From Streptomyces sp. APSN-46.1 (GTDB taxonomy: Bacteria > Actinomycetota > Actinomycetes > Streptomycetales > Streptomycetaceae): a stretch of 64,000 nucleotides of DNA. Each line of letters opens with the position of its first letter. Positions within the stretch are counted from its first letter, which is position 1. Made by a program: the position numbers and the translations under genes. Location: contig NZ_JALGRF010000008.1 of the NCBI RefSeq assembly GCF_022815725.1, positions 62,001 to 126,000 on the forward strand, in the 5' to 3' direction. Below are positions 8,516 to 16,471 of the stretch, one piece after another. The notes beneath the pieces were generated by a model. That model searched no databases. It was given only the letters and a program-made list of their open reading frames with translations, and was not told where the DNA came from.

Positions 8516-9562
8516 ATGACCAAGCCCGCAGCCAACGGATTCCGGATGCCCGCCGAGTGGATGCCCCACGAGCGCACCTGGATGGCCTGGCCCAGCCCCA
8601 ACCCGACCTTCACCAACGAGCGGGAGCTCGCCGAGGCCCGCGAGGCCTGGGGCGCCGTCGCCCACGCGGTCAGCGCGTACGAGCCGGTGACCCTGGTGGT
8701 CTCGCCCGGTGACGCGGACGGCGCCCGCGCGATCGTCGAGAACGGCGACGGCCACGGCATCTCACTGGTCGAGCGGGACCTCGACGACGCCTGGATGCGC
8801 GACATCGGCCCCACCTTCGTCACCAACGGCGCCGGTGAGCTGGCGGCCGTGGACTGGACCTTCAACGGCTGGGGAGCCCAGGAGTGGGCCCGCTGGGACC
8901 ACGACGCGAAGATCGCCCGGCACATCTCGGACCTCGTCGGCACCCGGACGTTCAGCACCCCGCTGGTCAACGAGGGCGGCGCCGTCCACGTCGACGGCGA
9001 GGGCACCGTGCTCCTCACCGACACCGTGCAGCTGGGCCAGGGCCGCAACCCCGGCTGGACCCGTGAGCAGGTCGAGGCCGAGATCCACGCCCACCTGGGT
9101 ACCACCAAGGCCATCTGGCTGCCGTACGGCCTGGCCGGCGACTACGGCACCTATGGCACCCAGGGCCACGTGGACATCGTCGCCGCCTTCGCCCGTCCCG
9201 GCGTGGTCATGGTCCACAGCCAGCCCGACCCGGCCCACCCGGACCACGAGCGCGGCAAGACCATCGCCGCCATCCTCCGCGCCTCCACCGACGCCCGGGG
9301 CCGGCAGCTGGAGGTCGTCGAGATCCCGGCGCCGACCGTGCTCGAAGAGGACGGGGAGTGGGTGGACTACTCGTACATCAACCACTACCTGTGCAACGGC
9401 GGCGTGGTGCTGTGCTCCTTCGACGACCCGCGCGACGAGGAGGCCGCCGAGATCTTCCGCGGACTCTTCCCCGGGCGGACCGTGACGCTGGTTGACGCAC
9501 GTACGATTTTCGCCGGGGGTGGCGGTATCCACTGCATCACCCAGCAGCAGCCGAAGGTCTGA
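8516..9562 (+). CDS. Agmatine deiminase / peptidylarginine deiminase-family protein
   Basis: A 348-residue guanidine-modifying enzyme of the PPAD fold. DLDDAWMRDIGPTFV, DWTFNGWGAQEW, NEGGAVHVDGEGT, GTQGHVDIVAAF and the C-terminal FAGGGGIHCITQQQP, with the predicted nucleophile Cys340, align with agmatine deiminases. These hydrolyse agmatine to N-carbamoylputrescine and ammonia. Typical enzymes have TNGHVDN where this has TQGHVDI, so a different guanidino substrate is possible. It starts 18 bp after ureC behind an AAGGA ribosome-binding site, so it is probably co-transcribed with the urease genes. Confidence 0.85.
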   Translation: MTKPAANGFRMPAEWMPHERTWMAWPSPNPTFTNERELAEAREAWGAVAHAVSAYEPVTLVVSPGDADGARAIVENGDGHGISLVERDLDDAWMRDIGPTFVTNGAGELAAVDWTFNGWGAQEWARWDHDAKIARHISDLVGTRTFSTPLVNEGGAVHVDGEGTVLLTDTVQLGQGRNPGWTREQVEAEIHAHLGTTKAIWLPYGLAGDYGTYGTQGHVDIVAAFARPGVVMVHSQPDPAHPDHERGKTIAAILRASTDARGRQLEVVEIPAPTVLEEDGEWVDYSYINHYLCNGGVVLCSFDDPRDEEAAEIFRGLFPGRTVTLVDARTIFAGGGGIHCITQQQPKV

Positions 9563-9596
9563 CCGACCTCGGGCGAACGGATGTAAGGAGAGGCCC

Positions 9597-10217
9597 ATGG
9601 CGGCGGGTGGAGTACGGGCGGCGCGGAAGAACGCGCCGCCGCGCGAGGACGTACTCGCCGCCGCCATGGCCACGATCGCCGAGCGCGGCCTGGACGGCCT
9701 GACCATGGCCGGTCTGGGCCGCCAGGTCGGCATGAGCAGCGGCCACCTCCTCTACTACTTCGGCAGCAAGGACGAGCTCCTGCTGCGGACCCTGGAGTGG
9801 AGCGAGGCCGCGCTCGGCGAGCAGCGCCGCGCCGTGCTGTCCCGGCGCGGCCCGGCGCGCGAGCGACTGCACGCGTACGTCGACCTGTACGTGCCCGAGT
9901 ACGCCCGGGATCCGCACTGGACCCTGTGGCTGGAGGTCTGGAACCGCTCCCAGAACGCGGGCCCGGAGGAACGCGACCGGCAGGCGGCCATCGAAGGAGC
10001 CTGGCACCGCGACCTGGTGGCCCTCCTCGCCGAGGGCATCTCGCGCGGGGAGTTCCGCCCGGTGGACGCCGACCGCTTCGCGACCCGCACCAGGGCGCTG
10101 CTCGACGGGTTCAGCATCCAGCTGGCCGTGGGTCTGCCGATGCTGGACCGGGCGGACATCCTGGCCCACGTCCGGGAGTTCCTCACGGAGTCGCTGGCCC
10201 CGCTGCCCGCATCGTGA
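9597..10217 (+). CDS. TetR/AcrR-family regulator of the urease-deiminase cassette
   Basis: A 206-residue TetR protein. Residues 12-60 hold the DNA-binding domain (REDVLAAAMATIAERGLDGL, GRQVGMSSGHLLYYFGSKDE). The C-terminal half is a helical ligand domain (DPHWTLWLEVWNRSQNA). The ATG at 9597 follows TAAGGAGAGG. It is the last gene of the apparent ureAB-ureC-deiminase run, 34 bp after the deiminase stop, so it is likely its local regulator. The inverted repeats at 5817-5857 are the best candidate operators. The inducer is unknown. Confidence 0.88.
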   Translation: MAAGGVRAARKNAPPREDVLAAAMATIAERGLDGLTMAGLGRQVGMSSGHLLYYFGSKDELLLRTLEWSEAALGEQRRAVLSRRGPARERLHAYVDLYVPEYARDPHWTLWLEVWNRSQNAGPEERDRQAAIEGAWHRDLVALLAEGISRGEFRPVDADRFATRTRALLDGFSIQLAVGLPMLDRADILAHVREFLTESLAPLPAS

Positions 10218-10248
10218 GATCCCTGTCCATCCGCCGCGAGCGGTGTGG

Positions 10249-10254
10249 CAGACT
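10249..10254 (+). promoter_or_regulatory. Possible -10 element for a leaderless cimA leader transcript
   Basis: CAGACT lies six bases before the GTG at 10261. This spacing would let transcription begin at the GTG itself, a common leaderless arrangement in actinomycetes. No clear -35 is visible. Confidence 0.25.
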
Positions 10255-10260
10255 GCGGAC

Positions 10261-10317
10261 GTGCCTGCTCAGCTCATGATTATCGCCAGCAGCGCGCCGG
10301 TCCTCAGTGGCCGCTGA
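10261..10317 (+). CDS. Putative leader peptide of cimA
   Basis: A short ORF: GTG 10261 gives MPAQLMIIASSAPVLSGR, or ATG 10276 gives MIIASSAPVLSGR. It holds adjacent Ile-Ile codons and a Val-Leu pair, ends about 50 bp before a strong terminator hairpin (10370), and precedes cimA, a gene for isoleucine precursor synthesis. Leader peptides rich in Ile, Val and Leu codons that control transcription attenuation are established for branched-chain amino acid operons, including in actinobacteria. The assignment rests on position and codon content. Confidence 0.55.
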   Translation: MPAQLMIIASSAPVLSGR

Positions 10318-10369
10318 ACCGTGGAAGACCTTCGCGGAAGCGGCCACCGTGCCCCAGACCCGCGCGCAG

Positions 10370-10396
10370 ACCTCTCGCACCCGCGAGAGGTTTTTT
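10370..10396 (+). terminator. Attenuator-type terminator upstream of cimA
   Basis: A 9-bp perfect stem (ACCTCTCGC, 10370-10378, with GCGAGAGGT, 10383-10391), a 4-base loop ACCC and six Ts. It lies between the leader ORF and cimA, not after a full-length gene. Confidence 0.8.
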
Positions 10397-10498
10397 CGTT
10401 TCCCGGCTCCATCCCTGCCGGGAGCAGGCTGCGCGCGAAGATGGGGGCAGTGGGTCTCGGGCATCCGGAACCACTCATCCGACAGGAGTCAGATCAGC

Positions 10499-12124
10499 AT
10501 GACGACGACACCAGAGGCGACAGGGTCAGGAGCGGTCCTCGACGACAGCTTCCACGTCTTCGACACCACCCTGCGCGACGGCGCCCAGCGTGAGGGCATC
10601 AACCTCACGGTCGCGGACAAGCTGACGATCGCCCGGCACCTGGACGACTTCGGGGTGGGCTTCATCGAGGGCGGCTGGCCCGGCGCCAACCCCCGTGACA
10701 CCGAGTTCTTCGCCCGCGCGCAGGCCGAGATCGACTTCAAGCACGCGAAGCTGGTCGCCTTCGGCGCTACCCGGCGGGCCGGCGGCTCGGCCGCCGAGGA
10801 CCCGCAGGTGCGGGCCCTGCTGGAGTCGGGCGCCCCGGTCATCACGCTGGTGGCCAAGTCTCACGACCGCCATGTCGAACTCGCCCTGCGCACCACGCTG
10901 GACGAGAACCTGGAGATGGTCCGGGACACCGTCTCCTACCTGGTCGGCCAGGGCCGCCGGGTCTTCGTCGACTGCGAGCACTTCTTCGACGGCTACCGGG
11001 CCAACGCCGAGTACGCCAAGGCGGTCGTCCGCACCGCACACGAGGCCGGCGCCGACGTCGTCGTCCTCTGCGACACCAACGGCGGCATGCTGCCCGCACA
11101 GGTGACCGCGGTCGTCGCGACCGTCCTCGCGGACACCGGCGCGCGCCTGGGCATCCATGCCCAGGACGACACCGGCTGCGCGGTGGCCAACACCCTCGCC
11201 GCCGTCGACGCCGGGGCCACGCACGTCCAGTGCACCGCGAACGGCTACGGCGAGCGGGTGGGCAACGCCAACCTGTTCCCGGTCGTCGCCGCGCTGGAGA
11301 TCAAGTACGGCCGGTCGGTGCTCCCCCCGGGCGCTCTGGCCGACATGACTCGGATCTCGCACGCCATCGCCGAGGTCGTGAACCTGACCCCGTCCACGCA
11401 CCAGCCGTACGTGGGGGTCTCCGCGTTCGCGCACAAGGCCGGGCTGCACGCCTCCGCCATCAAGGTGGACCCGGACCTGTACCAGCACATCGACCCCGAG
11501 CGGGTCGGCAACACCATGCGGATGCTGGTCTCCGACATGGCCGGCCGGGCCTCCATCGAGCTCAAGGGCAAGGAGCTCGGCGTCGACCTGGGCGATGACC
11601 GCGCGCTGGTCTCCCGCGTCGTCGAGCGGGTCAAGGAGCGGGAGCTGGCGGGCTACACGTACGAGGCCGCCGACGCCTCCTTCGAGCTGCTGCTCCGCGC
11701 GGAGGTCGAGGGCCGGGCGCGCACGTACTTCCGTACGGAGTCCTGGCGGGCGATCGTCGAGGACCGCCCGGACGGCACCCACGCCAACGAGGCCACGGTG
11801 AAGGTGTGGGCCAAGGGGGAGCGGATCGTCGCGACGGCGGAGGGCAACGGCCCGGTCAACGCCCTGGACCGGGCGCTCCGGGTGGCCCTCGAACGCTTCT
11901 ACCCCCCGTTGGCGAAGTTCGAGCTGGTGGACTACAAGGTCCGCATCCTGGAGGGCAAGCACGGCACCGAGTCCACGACCCGCGTGCTGATCTCCACGAC
12001 CGACGGCACCCGCGAGTGGTCCACGGTGGGCGTCGCCCCGAACGTGATCGCGGCGTCCTGGCAGGCCCTGGAAGACGCCTTCACCTACGGCCTCCTCCAC
12101 GCGGGCGTCGAACCGGCCGAGTAG
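10499..12124 (+). CDS. cimA: Citramalate synthase
   Basis: Condenses acetyl-CoA with pyruvate to (R)-citramalate, the threonine-independent entry to isoleucine synthesis. The 541 residues start MTTTPEATGS at the ATG at 10499 behind CAGGAGTC. HVFDTTLRDGAQREGINLTV, LCDTNGGMLP, GIHAQDDTGCAVANTLAA and QCTANGYGERVGNANLFPVV are the HMGL/isopropylmalate-synthase TIM-barrel motifs. The C-terminal 130 residues form the LeuA-type allosteric dimer domain. The VGNANL and FAHKAGLHASAI context is closer to the CimA family than to LeuA; isopropylmalate synthase remains the alternative. A leader peptide and attenuator precede it. Confidence 0.88.
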   Translation: MTTTPEATGSGAVLDDSFHVFDTTLRDGAQREGINLTVADKLTIARHLDDFGVGFIEGGWPGANPRDTEFFARAQAEIDFKHAKLVAFGATRRAGGSAAEDPQVRALLESGAPVITLVAKSHDRHVELALRTTLDENLEMVRDTVSYLVGQGRRVFVDCEHFFDGYRANAEYAKAVVRTAHEAGADVVVLCDTNGGMLPAQVTAVVATVLADTGARLGIHAQDDTGCAVANTLAAVDAGATHVQCTANGYGERVGNANLFPVVAALEIKYGRSVLPPGALADMTRISHAIAEVVNLTPSTHQPYVGVSAFAHKAGLHASAIKVDPDLYQHIDPERVGNTMRMLVSDMAGRASIELKGKELGVDLGDDRALVSRVVERVKERELAGYTYEAADASFELLLRAEVEGRARTYFRTESWRAIVEDRPDGTHANEATVKVWAKGERIVATAEGNGPVNALDRALRVALERFYPPLAKFELVDYKVRILEGKHGTESTTRVLISTTDGTREWSTVGVAPNVIAASWQALEDAFTYGLLHAGVEPAE

Positions 12125-12221
12125 TTCCTCCGACGGGCAGGGCCCCCTGCCGATACTCCTGCCGGCATTCCCTTATGTCCGACTCGCACAAGAATGCCCT
12201 GGTTCCGGTAGCGTCGAAGGC

Positions 12222-13553
12222 ATGAGGACCAGGCTGATATCCATACGCTCTGGATCACTGCTGGCCGGTCTGCTGCTGGCCCTGTCGGCGAGCGCTCTGG
12301 TGGTCGCCCCGCAGGCGTCGGCGGCCACCGGGGTCGCCGCCGTGGCGGAGGCCCTCAAGGACGGGCCGGTCTACGTCGATCCCCGGGCCGAGGCGCAGCT
12401 GCCCAAGGCCGAGGCCGACGCGCTCGCCGCGAAGATCAAGGACGCCGGCAAGCCGGTGTTCGTCGCCGTGCTGCCCGTGACGAGCGAGTTCCCCGCCGAC
12501 GAGGTGCTGGGCGCCGTCCGGACCCAGACCGGGATCACCGGGCTCTACGCGATCCGGCTCGGCGACGGCTTCGACGCCGGGGCCGACCCGGCGGTCATGC
12601 CGGCCAACGCGGTACGCAACCTCACCGACGCGGTGAAGGTGGGGTCGCCCGACGCGGTGACGCAGCTCAACAACTTCGTCGACCAGGCCCTGCCCCAGGC
12701 CAGGGGCGGCGCCCCGGCCTCCTGGGGCACCGTCGGTGACACCGGCGCCCCGGGCGCCGGGCTGATCGTCCTCGGCACGGTGGCCGCGGTCGCCGGAGCG
12801 GGCGCGTACATGATGGTCAGGCGGAACCGGCAGAAGAAGGAGGAGGCCCGGCGCGAGGCCATCGAGCGGCTGCGCGTGGTCGTCGACGAGGACATCACGG
12901 CCTTCGGCGAGGAGCTCGACCGGCTGGACTTCCACCCCGGCGAGCCCGGCGCGGACGACGCCATGCGCGAGGACTACGAGCGGGGCCTGGACTCGTACGA
13001 GAAGGCCAAGCGGATCATGGCCTCCGTGCAGTACCCGGAAGAGGTCAAAGGGGTGACCCAGGCGCTGGAGGACGGGCGGTTCGCCCTGGCCTCTCTCGAT
13101 GCCCGCCGCCAGGGCAGGCCGCTGCCCGAACGCCGCGCGCCCTGCTTCTTCGACCCCCGGCACGGGCCGAGTACCGAGGACGCCTCCTGGGCCCCGGCGG
13201 GTGGCGCCGCCCGTACCGTCCCGGTCTGCGCGGCGGACGCCGTACGGCTGCGCGACGGACTGGAGCCGGCGGTCCGCACGGTCGACACCGAGTACGGGCC
13301 GCGCCCGTACTACGACGCCGGCCCGGCGTACGGTCCGTGGGCCGGCGGCTACTTCGGCGGCGGCATGCTGCCCGGTCTGCTGGTGGGCACGATGCTCGGT
13401 TCGATGATGTCCAGTCCCGCCTACGCGTCCGACTTCGGCGGGGGCAACGGCTTCGAGGGCGGGGACTTCTCCGGAGCCGACTTCAACCCGTCCGACTTCG
13501 GCGGCGGGGACTTCGGTGGCGGTGGCGGCTTCGACGGCGGGGGCGGCTTCTAG
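12222..13553 (+). CDS. Membrane protein with signal peptide and Gly-rich C-terminus, function unknown
   Basis: 443 residues. Residues 1-35 look like a Sec signal peptide ending AQASA. Residues 36-170 form an extracytoplasmic alpha/beta region (PVFVAVLPVTSEF). A membrane segment spans about 177-199 (GLIVLGTVAAVAGAGAYMMV) and is followed by a basic KKEEARREA stretch and a cytoplasmic helical region. Cys308 and Cys336 sit in APCFFDPRHGPS and RTVPVCAADA, a possible redox or metal pair. The tail (390-443) is rich in Gly, Phe and Asp. Family not recognised. Confidence 0.75.
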   Translation: MRTRLISIRSGSLLAGLLLALSASALVVAPQASAATGVAAVAEALKDGPVYVDPRAEAQLPKAEADALAAKIKDAGKPVFVAVLPVTSEFPADEVLGAVRTQTGITGLYAIRLGDGFDAGADPAVMPANAVRNLTDAVKVGSPDAVTQLNNFVDQALPQARGGAPASWGTVGDTGAPGAGLIVLGTVAAVAGAGAYMMVRRNRQKKEEARREAIERLRVVVDEDITAFGEELDRLDFHPGEPGADDAMREDYERGLDSYEKAKRIMASVQYPEEVKGVTQALEDGRFALASLDARRQGRPLPERRAPCFFDPRHGPSTEDASWAPAGGAARTVPVCAADAVRLRDGLEPAVRTVDTEYGPRPYYDAGPAYGPWAGGYFGGGMLPGLLVGTMLGSMMSSPAYASDFGGGNGFEGGDFSGADFNPSDFGGGDFGGGGGFDGGGGF

Positions 13554-13580
13554 GAGGACCCCTTCCGGGAGGTCCCTCCT
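13551..13580. terminator. Possible hairpin terminator between convergent genes
   Basis: AGGAGG-ACC near 13552 pairs with GGTCCCTCCT at 13571-13580, with one bulge. It lies between the membrane-protein stop and the yceI stop. There is no clear T run. Confidence 0.35.
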
Positions 13581-13607
13581 GAGGGTCGCCGCCCCCGGCT
13601 CCGCACG

Positions 13608-14228
13608 TCAGGCCTGCTTGATCGCGGAGATGTCGAAGGTCAGCTTCACCTTGTCGCTGACCATCACACCGCCGGTCTCCAGCGCGGCGTTCCAGGTCAG
13701 GCCCCAGTCGGAGCGCAGGATCTCCGCGGAGCCCTCGAAGCCCACGCGCTCGTTGCCGTAGACGTCGGTGGCCGAGCCGTTGAACTCCAGGTCGATGGAG
13801 AGCGGCCGGGTGACGCCCTTGATCGTCAGGTCGCCGGTCACGCGGTACTTGTCGCCGCCCAGCTGGGCCGCCTCGGTGGAGCGGAAGCTCATCAGCGGGA
13901 AGGCCTCGGCGTCGAAGAAGTCACCGCCGCGCAGGTGGCCGTCGCGGTCGGCGATGCCGGTGTCCACGGAGGCGATCCGCACGTCGATCGAGGCGGTGGA
14001 GCGGGAGGGGTCCGCGCCGTCGAGGTGCAGGGTGCCCTCGTGGTCGGCGAAGCTGCCGCGGACGTTGGTCACCATCGCGTGGCGGACGGTGAAGCCGATG
14101 CTGCTGTGGGAGGCGTCGATGACGTAGTCGCCGGTGAGCGCGGCCAGGGCCGGGTCCACTTCCAGCGTGGTGACGGCGGCGTTGTCCAGGCCGGCGGACT
14201 CCTGGCTGCGGCGGGTGAAGATACCCAT
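13608..14228 (-). CDS. YceI-family polyisoprenoid-binding-like protein
   Basis: A 206-residue lipocalin-like protein of the YceI family, which binds isoprenoid-type lipids. GDYVIDASHSSIGFTVRHAM, VRGSFADHEGTLHLD, DGHLRGGDFFDAEAFPLMSF and YRVTGDLTIKGVTRPLSIDL are characteristic. The N-terminus MGIFTRRSQESAG is not a signal peptide, so it is probably cytosolic. The ATG at 14228 has GAGGAG upstream. A long open frame continues upstream over accB but is a high-GC artefact. A promoter with flanking GTTGAA repeats lies at 14272-14322. It is often a stress-responsive gene in related bacteria; the exact role is unknown. Confidence 0.9.
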   Translation of the reverse strand: MGIFTRRSQESAGLDNAAVTTLEVDPALAALTGDYVIDASHSSIGFTVRHAMVTNVRGSFADHEGTLHLDGADPSRSTASIDVRIASVDTGIADRDGHLRGGDFFDAEAFPLMSFRSTEAAQLGGDKYRVTGDLTIKGVTRPLSIDLEFNGSATDVYGNERVGFEGSAEILRSDWGLTWNAALETGGVMVSDKVKLTFDISAIKQA

Positions 14229-14271
14229 GATGTGCTCCTCGGTAGTGTCTGCGCGAGTGGGCTCGGCAGTT

Positions 14272-14285
14272 GTTGAACTTTCAAC
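14272..14285. promoter_or_regulatory. GTTGAAnnTTCAAC operator candidate of yceI
   Basis: A perfect inverted repeat GTTGAACTTTCAAC close to the predicted transcription start of the minus-strand yceI gene. Similar half-sites recur at 14309-14322 and 14347-14353. MarR-type repressors are plausible. Confidence 0.5.
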
Positions 14286-14292
14286 GAGGAAG

Positions 14293-14321
14293 ACGCTAGA
14301 CCTATTCCGTTCAAAATTCAA
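14293..14321 (-). promoter_or_regulatory. Promoter of the yceI gene
   Basis: On the minus strand TTGAAT (14321-14316), a 17-base spacer and TAGCGT (14298-14293), close to the vegetative SigA consensus. The start point falls near 14286, next to the operator candidate at 14272-14285. Confidence 0.6.
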
Positions 14322-14492
14322 CATCTGAGGCGTGTCTCGGGATTTTGTTGAACCTCCACAAAGGCCATGGGTGCTTGCTGGTGGAGTTCGCGCCTCGGCC
14401 GGAGGTTCTGTTCGGCCCGCACAGCGGAACGCGTCCGAGACTGTGTGGATCCAACGGAGGGTTTTCATAGACCGGCTTCGTAAGGTCAGTAC

Positions 14493-16076
14493 ATGACCGT
14501 TGTGGATCAGACTTCGAGCGAGCCGACGGATGCTCGCGGGCGCGTGGCCGAGCTGCACGACCTGCGCGAGCAGGCCGAGCGCGGCCCCAGTGACCGCGCG
14601 ACCGAGGCGCAGCACGCCAAGGGCAAGCTGACCGCCCGGGAGCGCATCGCGCTCCTCCTCGACGAGGGTTCCTTCCACGAGGTCGAGCAACTGCGCAGGC
14701 ACCGCGCGACCGGCTTCGGCCTGGAGTCCAAGAAGCCCTACACCGACGGTGTGATCACGGGCTGGGGCACGGTCGAGGGCCGTACGGTCTTCGTCTACGC
14801 CCACGACTTCCGGATCTTCGGCGGCGCCCTCGGTGAGGCCCACGCCACGAAGATCCACAAGATCATGGACATGGCCATCGCGGCCGGTGCCCCGCTTGTC
14901 TCCCTGAACGACGGCGCGGGCGCCCGTATCCAGGAGGGCGTCTCCGCCCTCGCCGGCTACGGCGGCATCTTCCAGCGCAACACCAGGGCCTCGGGCGTCA
15001 TCCCGCAGATCTCGGTCATGCTGGGCCCGTGCGCCGGCGGCGCCGCGTACTCCCCGGCGCTGACGGACTTCGTCTTCATGGTCCGCGACACCTCGCAGAT
15101 GTTCATCACCGGCCCGGACGTCGTCCGCGCGGTGACCGGCGAGGAGATCACCCAGAACGGCCTCGGCGGCGCGGACGTGCACGCCGAGACGAGCGGCGTC
15201 GCGCACTTCGCGTACGACGACGAGGAGACCTGCATCTCCGAGGTCCGCTACCTCATCTCGATGCTGCCCTCCAACAACCGCGAGAACCCGCCCGTCCACG
15301 AGACGAGCGACCCCGCGGACCGCCGCTCCGAGGTCCTCCTGGACCTGGTGCCGGCCGACGGCAACCGCCCGTACGACATGGTCAAGGTGATCGAGGAACT
15401 CGTCGACGAAGGCGACGTCCTGGAGATCCACGAGCGCTGGGCCCGCAACATCATCTGCGCCCTGGCCCGTCTCGACGGCCAGGTCGTGGGCATCGTCGCG
15501 AACCAGCCCGGCCACCTCGCCGGCGTCCTGGACATCCACGCGTCCGAGAAGGCCGCGCGGTTCGTGCAGCTCTGCGACGCGTTCAACATCCCGATCATCA
15601 CGCTGCTGGACGTCCCCGGCTTCCTGCCGGGCGTGGACCAGGAGCACGGCGGCATCATCCGCCACGGCGCCAAGCTGCTGTACGCGTACTGCAACGCCAC
15701 CGTGCCCCGGATCTCGCTGATCCTGCGCAAGGCCTACGGCGGCGCGTACATCGTCATGGACTCCCAGTCCATCGGCGCCGACATCACCTACGCCTGGCCC
15801 ACCAACGAGATCGCCGTCATGGGCGCCGAGGGTGCGGCCAACGTCATCTTCCGCAAGCAGATCGCGGATGCCGAAGACCCCGAGGCGATGCGCGCGCGCA
15901 TGGTCAAGGAGTACAAGGCCGAGCTGATGCACCCGTACTACGCGGCCGAGCGCGGCCTCGTGGACGACGTCATCGACCCCGCCGAGACCCGCTCCACGCT
16001 GATCAGCGCCCTCGCGATGCTCCGCAACAAGCACGCCGATCTGCCGTCCCGCAAGCACGGCAACCCGCCGCAGTAA
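14493..16076 (+). CDS. accB: Acyl-CoA carboxylase beta (carboxyltransferase) subunit, AccB type
   Basis: Transfers the carboxyl group from biotin to acyl-CoA, giving malonyl- or methylmalonyl-CoA for fatty acid and polyketide synthesis. The 527 residues carry both crotonase-fold halves: GKLTARERIALLLDEGSF, FGGALGEAH, GAGARIQEGV, GPCAGGAAYSPALTDF and the C-terminal LLDVPGFLPGVDQEHGG, RKAYGGAYIVMDSQSIGAD. Residue 420 (GGAYI) is Ile. In S. coelicolor, Ile here marks AccB, which accepts acetyl-CoA, whereas propionyl-specific PccB has Asp. accE follows by 24 bp. The biotin-carrying alpha subunit is not in the window. Confidence 0.93.
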   Translation: MTVVDQTSSEPTDARGRVAELHDLREQAERGPSDRATEAQHAKGKLTARERIALLLDEGSFHEVEQLRRHRATGFGLESKKPYTDGVITGWGTVEGRTVFVYAHDFRIFGGALGEAHATKIHKIMDMAIAAGAPLVSLNDGAGARIQEGVSALAGYGGIFQRNTRASGVIPQISVMLGPCAGGAAYSPALTDFVFMVRDTSQMFITGPDVVRAVTGEEITQNGLGGADVHAETSGVAHFAYDDEETCISEVRYLISMLPSNNRENPPVHETSDPADRRSEVLLDLVPADGNRPYDMVKVIEELVDEGDVLEIHERWARNIICALARLDGQVVGIVANQPGHLAGVLDIHASEKAARFVQLCDAFNIPIITLLDVPGFLPGVDQEHGGIIRHGAKLLYAYCNATVPRISLILRKAYGGAYIVMDSQSIGADITYAWPTNEIAVMGAEGAANVIFRKQIADAEDPEAMRARMVKEYKAELMHPYYAAERGLVDDVIDPAETRSTLISALAMLRNKHADLPSRKHGNPPQ

Positions 16077-16100
16077 GCAGCGAAGGAGACCTGCCACCAC

Positions 16101-16304
16101 ATGAGCCTCACCTCTGACACCCTGCTGAAGGTCGAGAAGGGCAACGCCGAGCCCGAGGAGCTGGCCGCGATCACCGCGATCCTGCTCGCCCGCGCCGCCG
16201 CGGCCCCCACGGCCGCCCCGGTGCACCGCATCGGCACCCAGGCCGGCTGGCGCCGCCTGGAGCGCTCCCCGGGCTTCCGCGCCCCGCACAGCTGGCAGGG
16301 CTAG
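16101..16304 (+). CDS. accE: Acyl-CoA carboxylase epsilon subunit
   Basis: A 67-residue protein: DTLLKVEKGNAEPEELAAIT then AILLARAAAA, with a basic middle and a RLERSPGFRAPHSWQG end. The pattern EPEELAA-x5-L and the C-terminal W-x-H-x-W-like ending are typical of small epsilon subunits that stabilise actinomycete acyl-CoA carboxylases. The ATG at 16101 is preceded by GAAGGAGA. Its place 24 bp after accB matches the known AccB-AccE pair. Confidence 0.88.
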   Translation: MSLTSDTLLKVEKGNAEPEELAAITAILLARAAAAPTAAPVHRIGTQAGWRRLERSPGFRAPHSWQG

Positions 16305-16322
16305 TCCCCGCAGAACCACACG

Positions 16323-16359
16323 AAAGCGGGTGACGTCGACCACGACGTCACCCGCTTTT
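16323..16359 (+). terminator. Terminator after accE
   Basis: A 16-bp perfect stem (16323-16338 with 16343-16358) beginning AAAGCGGGTGACGTCG, loop ACCA, ending in TTTT. Confidence 0.85.
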
Positions 16360-16418
16360 CGCGTACCCGCTCCCGCTTCCGCTCCCGCACCCGCTCCCGC
16401 CCCTGGGGCGCTCCGACA

Positions 16419-16456
16419 CGAAGAGGCCCCCCGCCGGACGGCGGGGGGCCTCTTCG
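16419..16456 (-). terminator. Terminator for conservon A
   Basis: A 17-bp perfect stem (16419-16435 with 16440-16456) with loop GGAC, just past the cvnD stop on the minus strand. No T run, so a hairpin-only type. Confidence 0.65.
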
Positions 16457-16471
16457 GACGCGATGCGCCGA

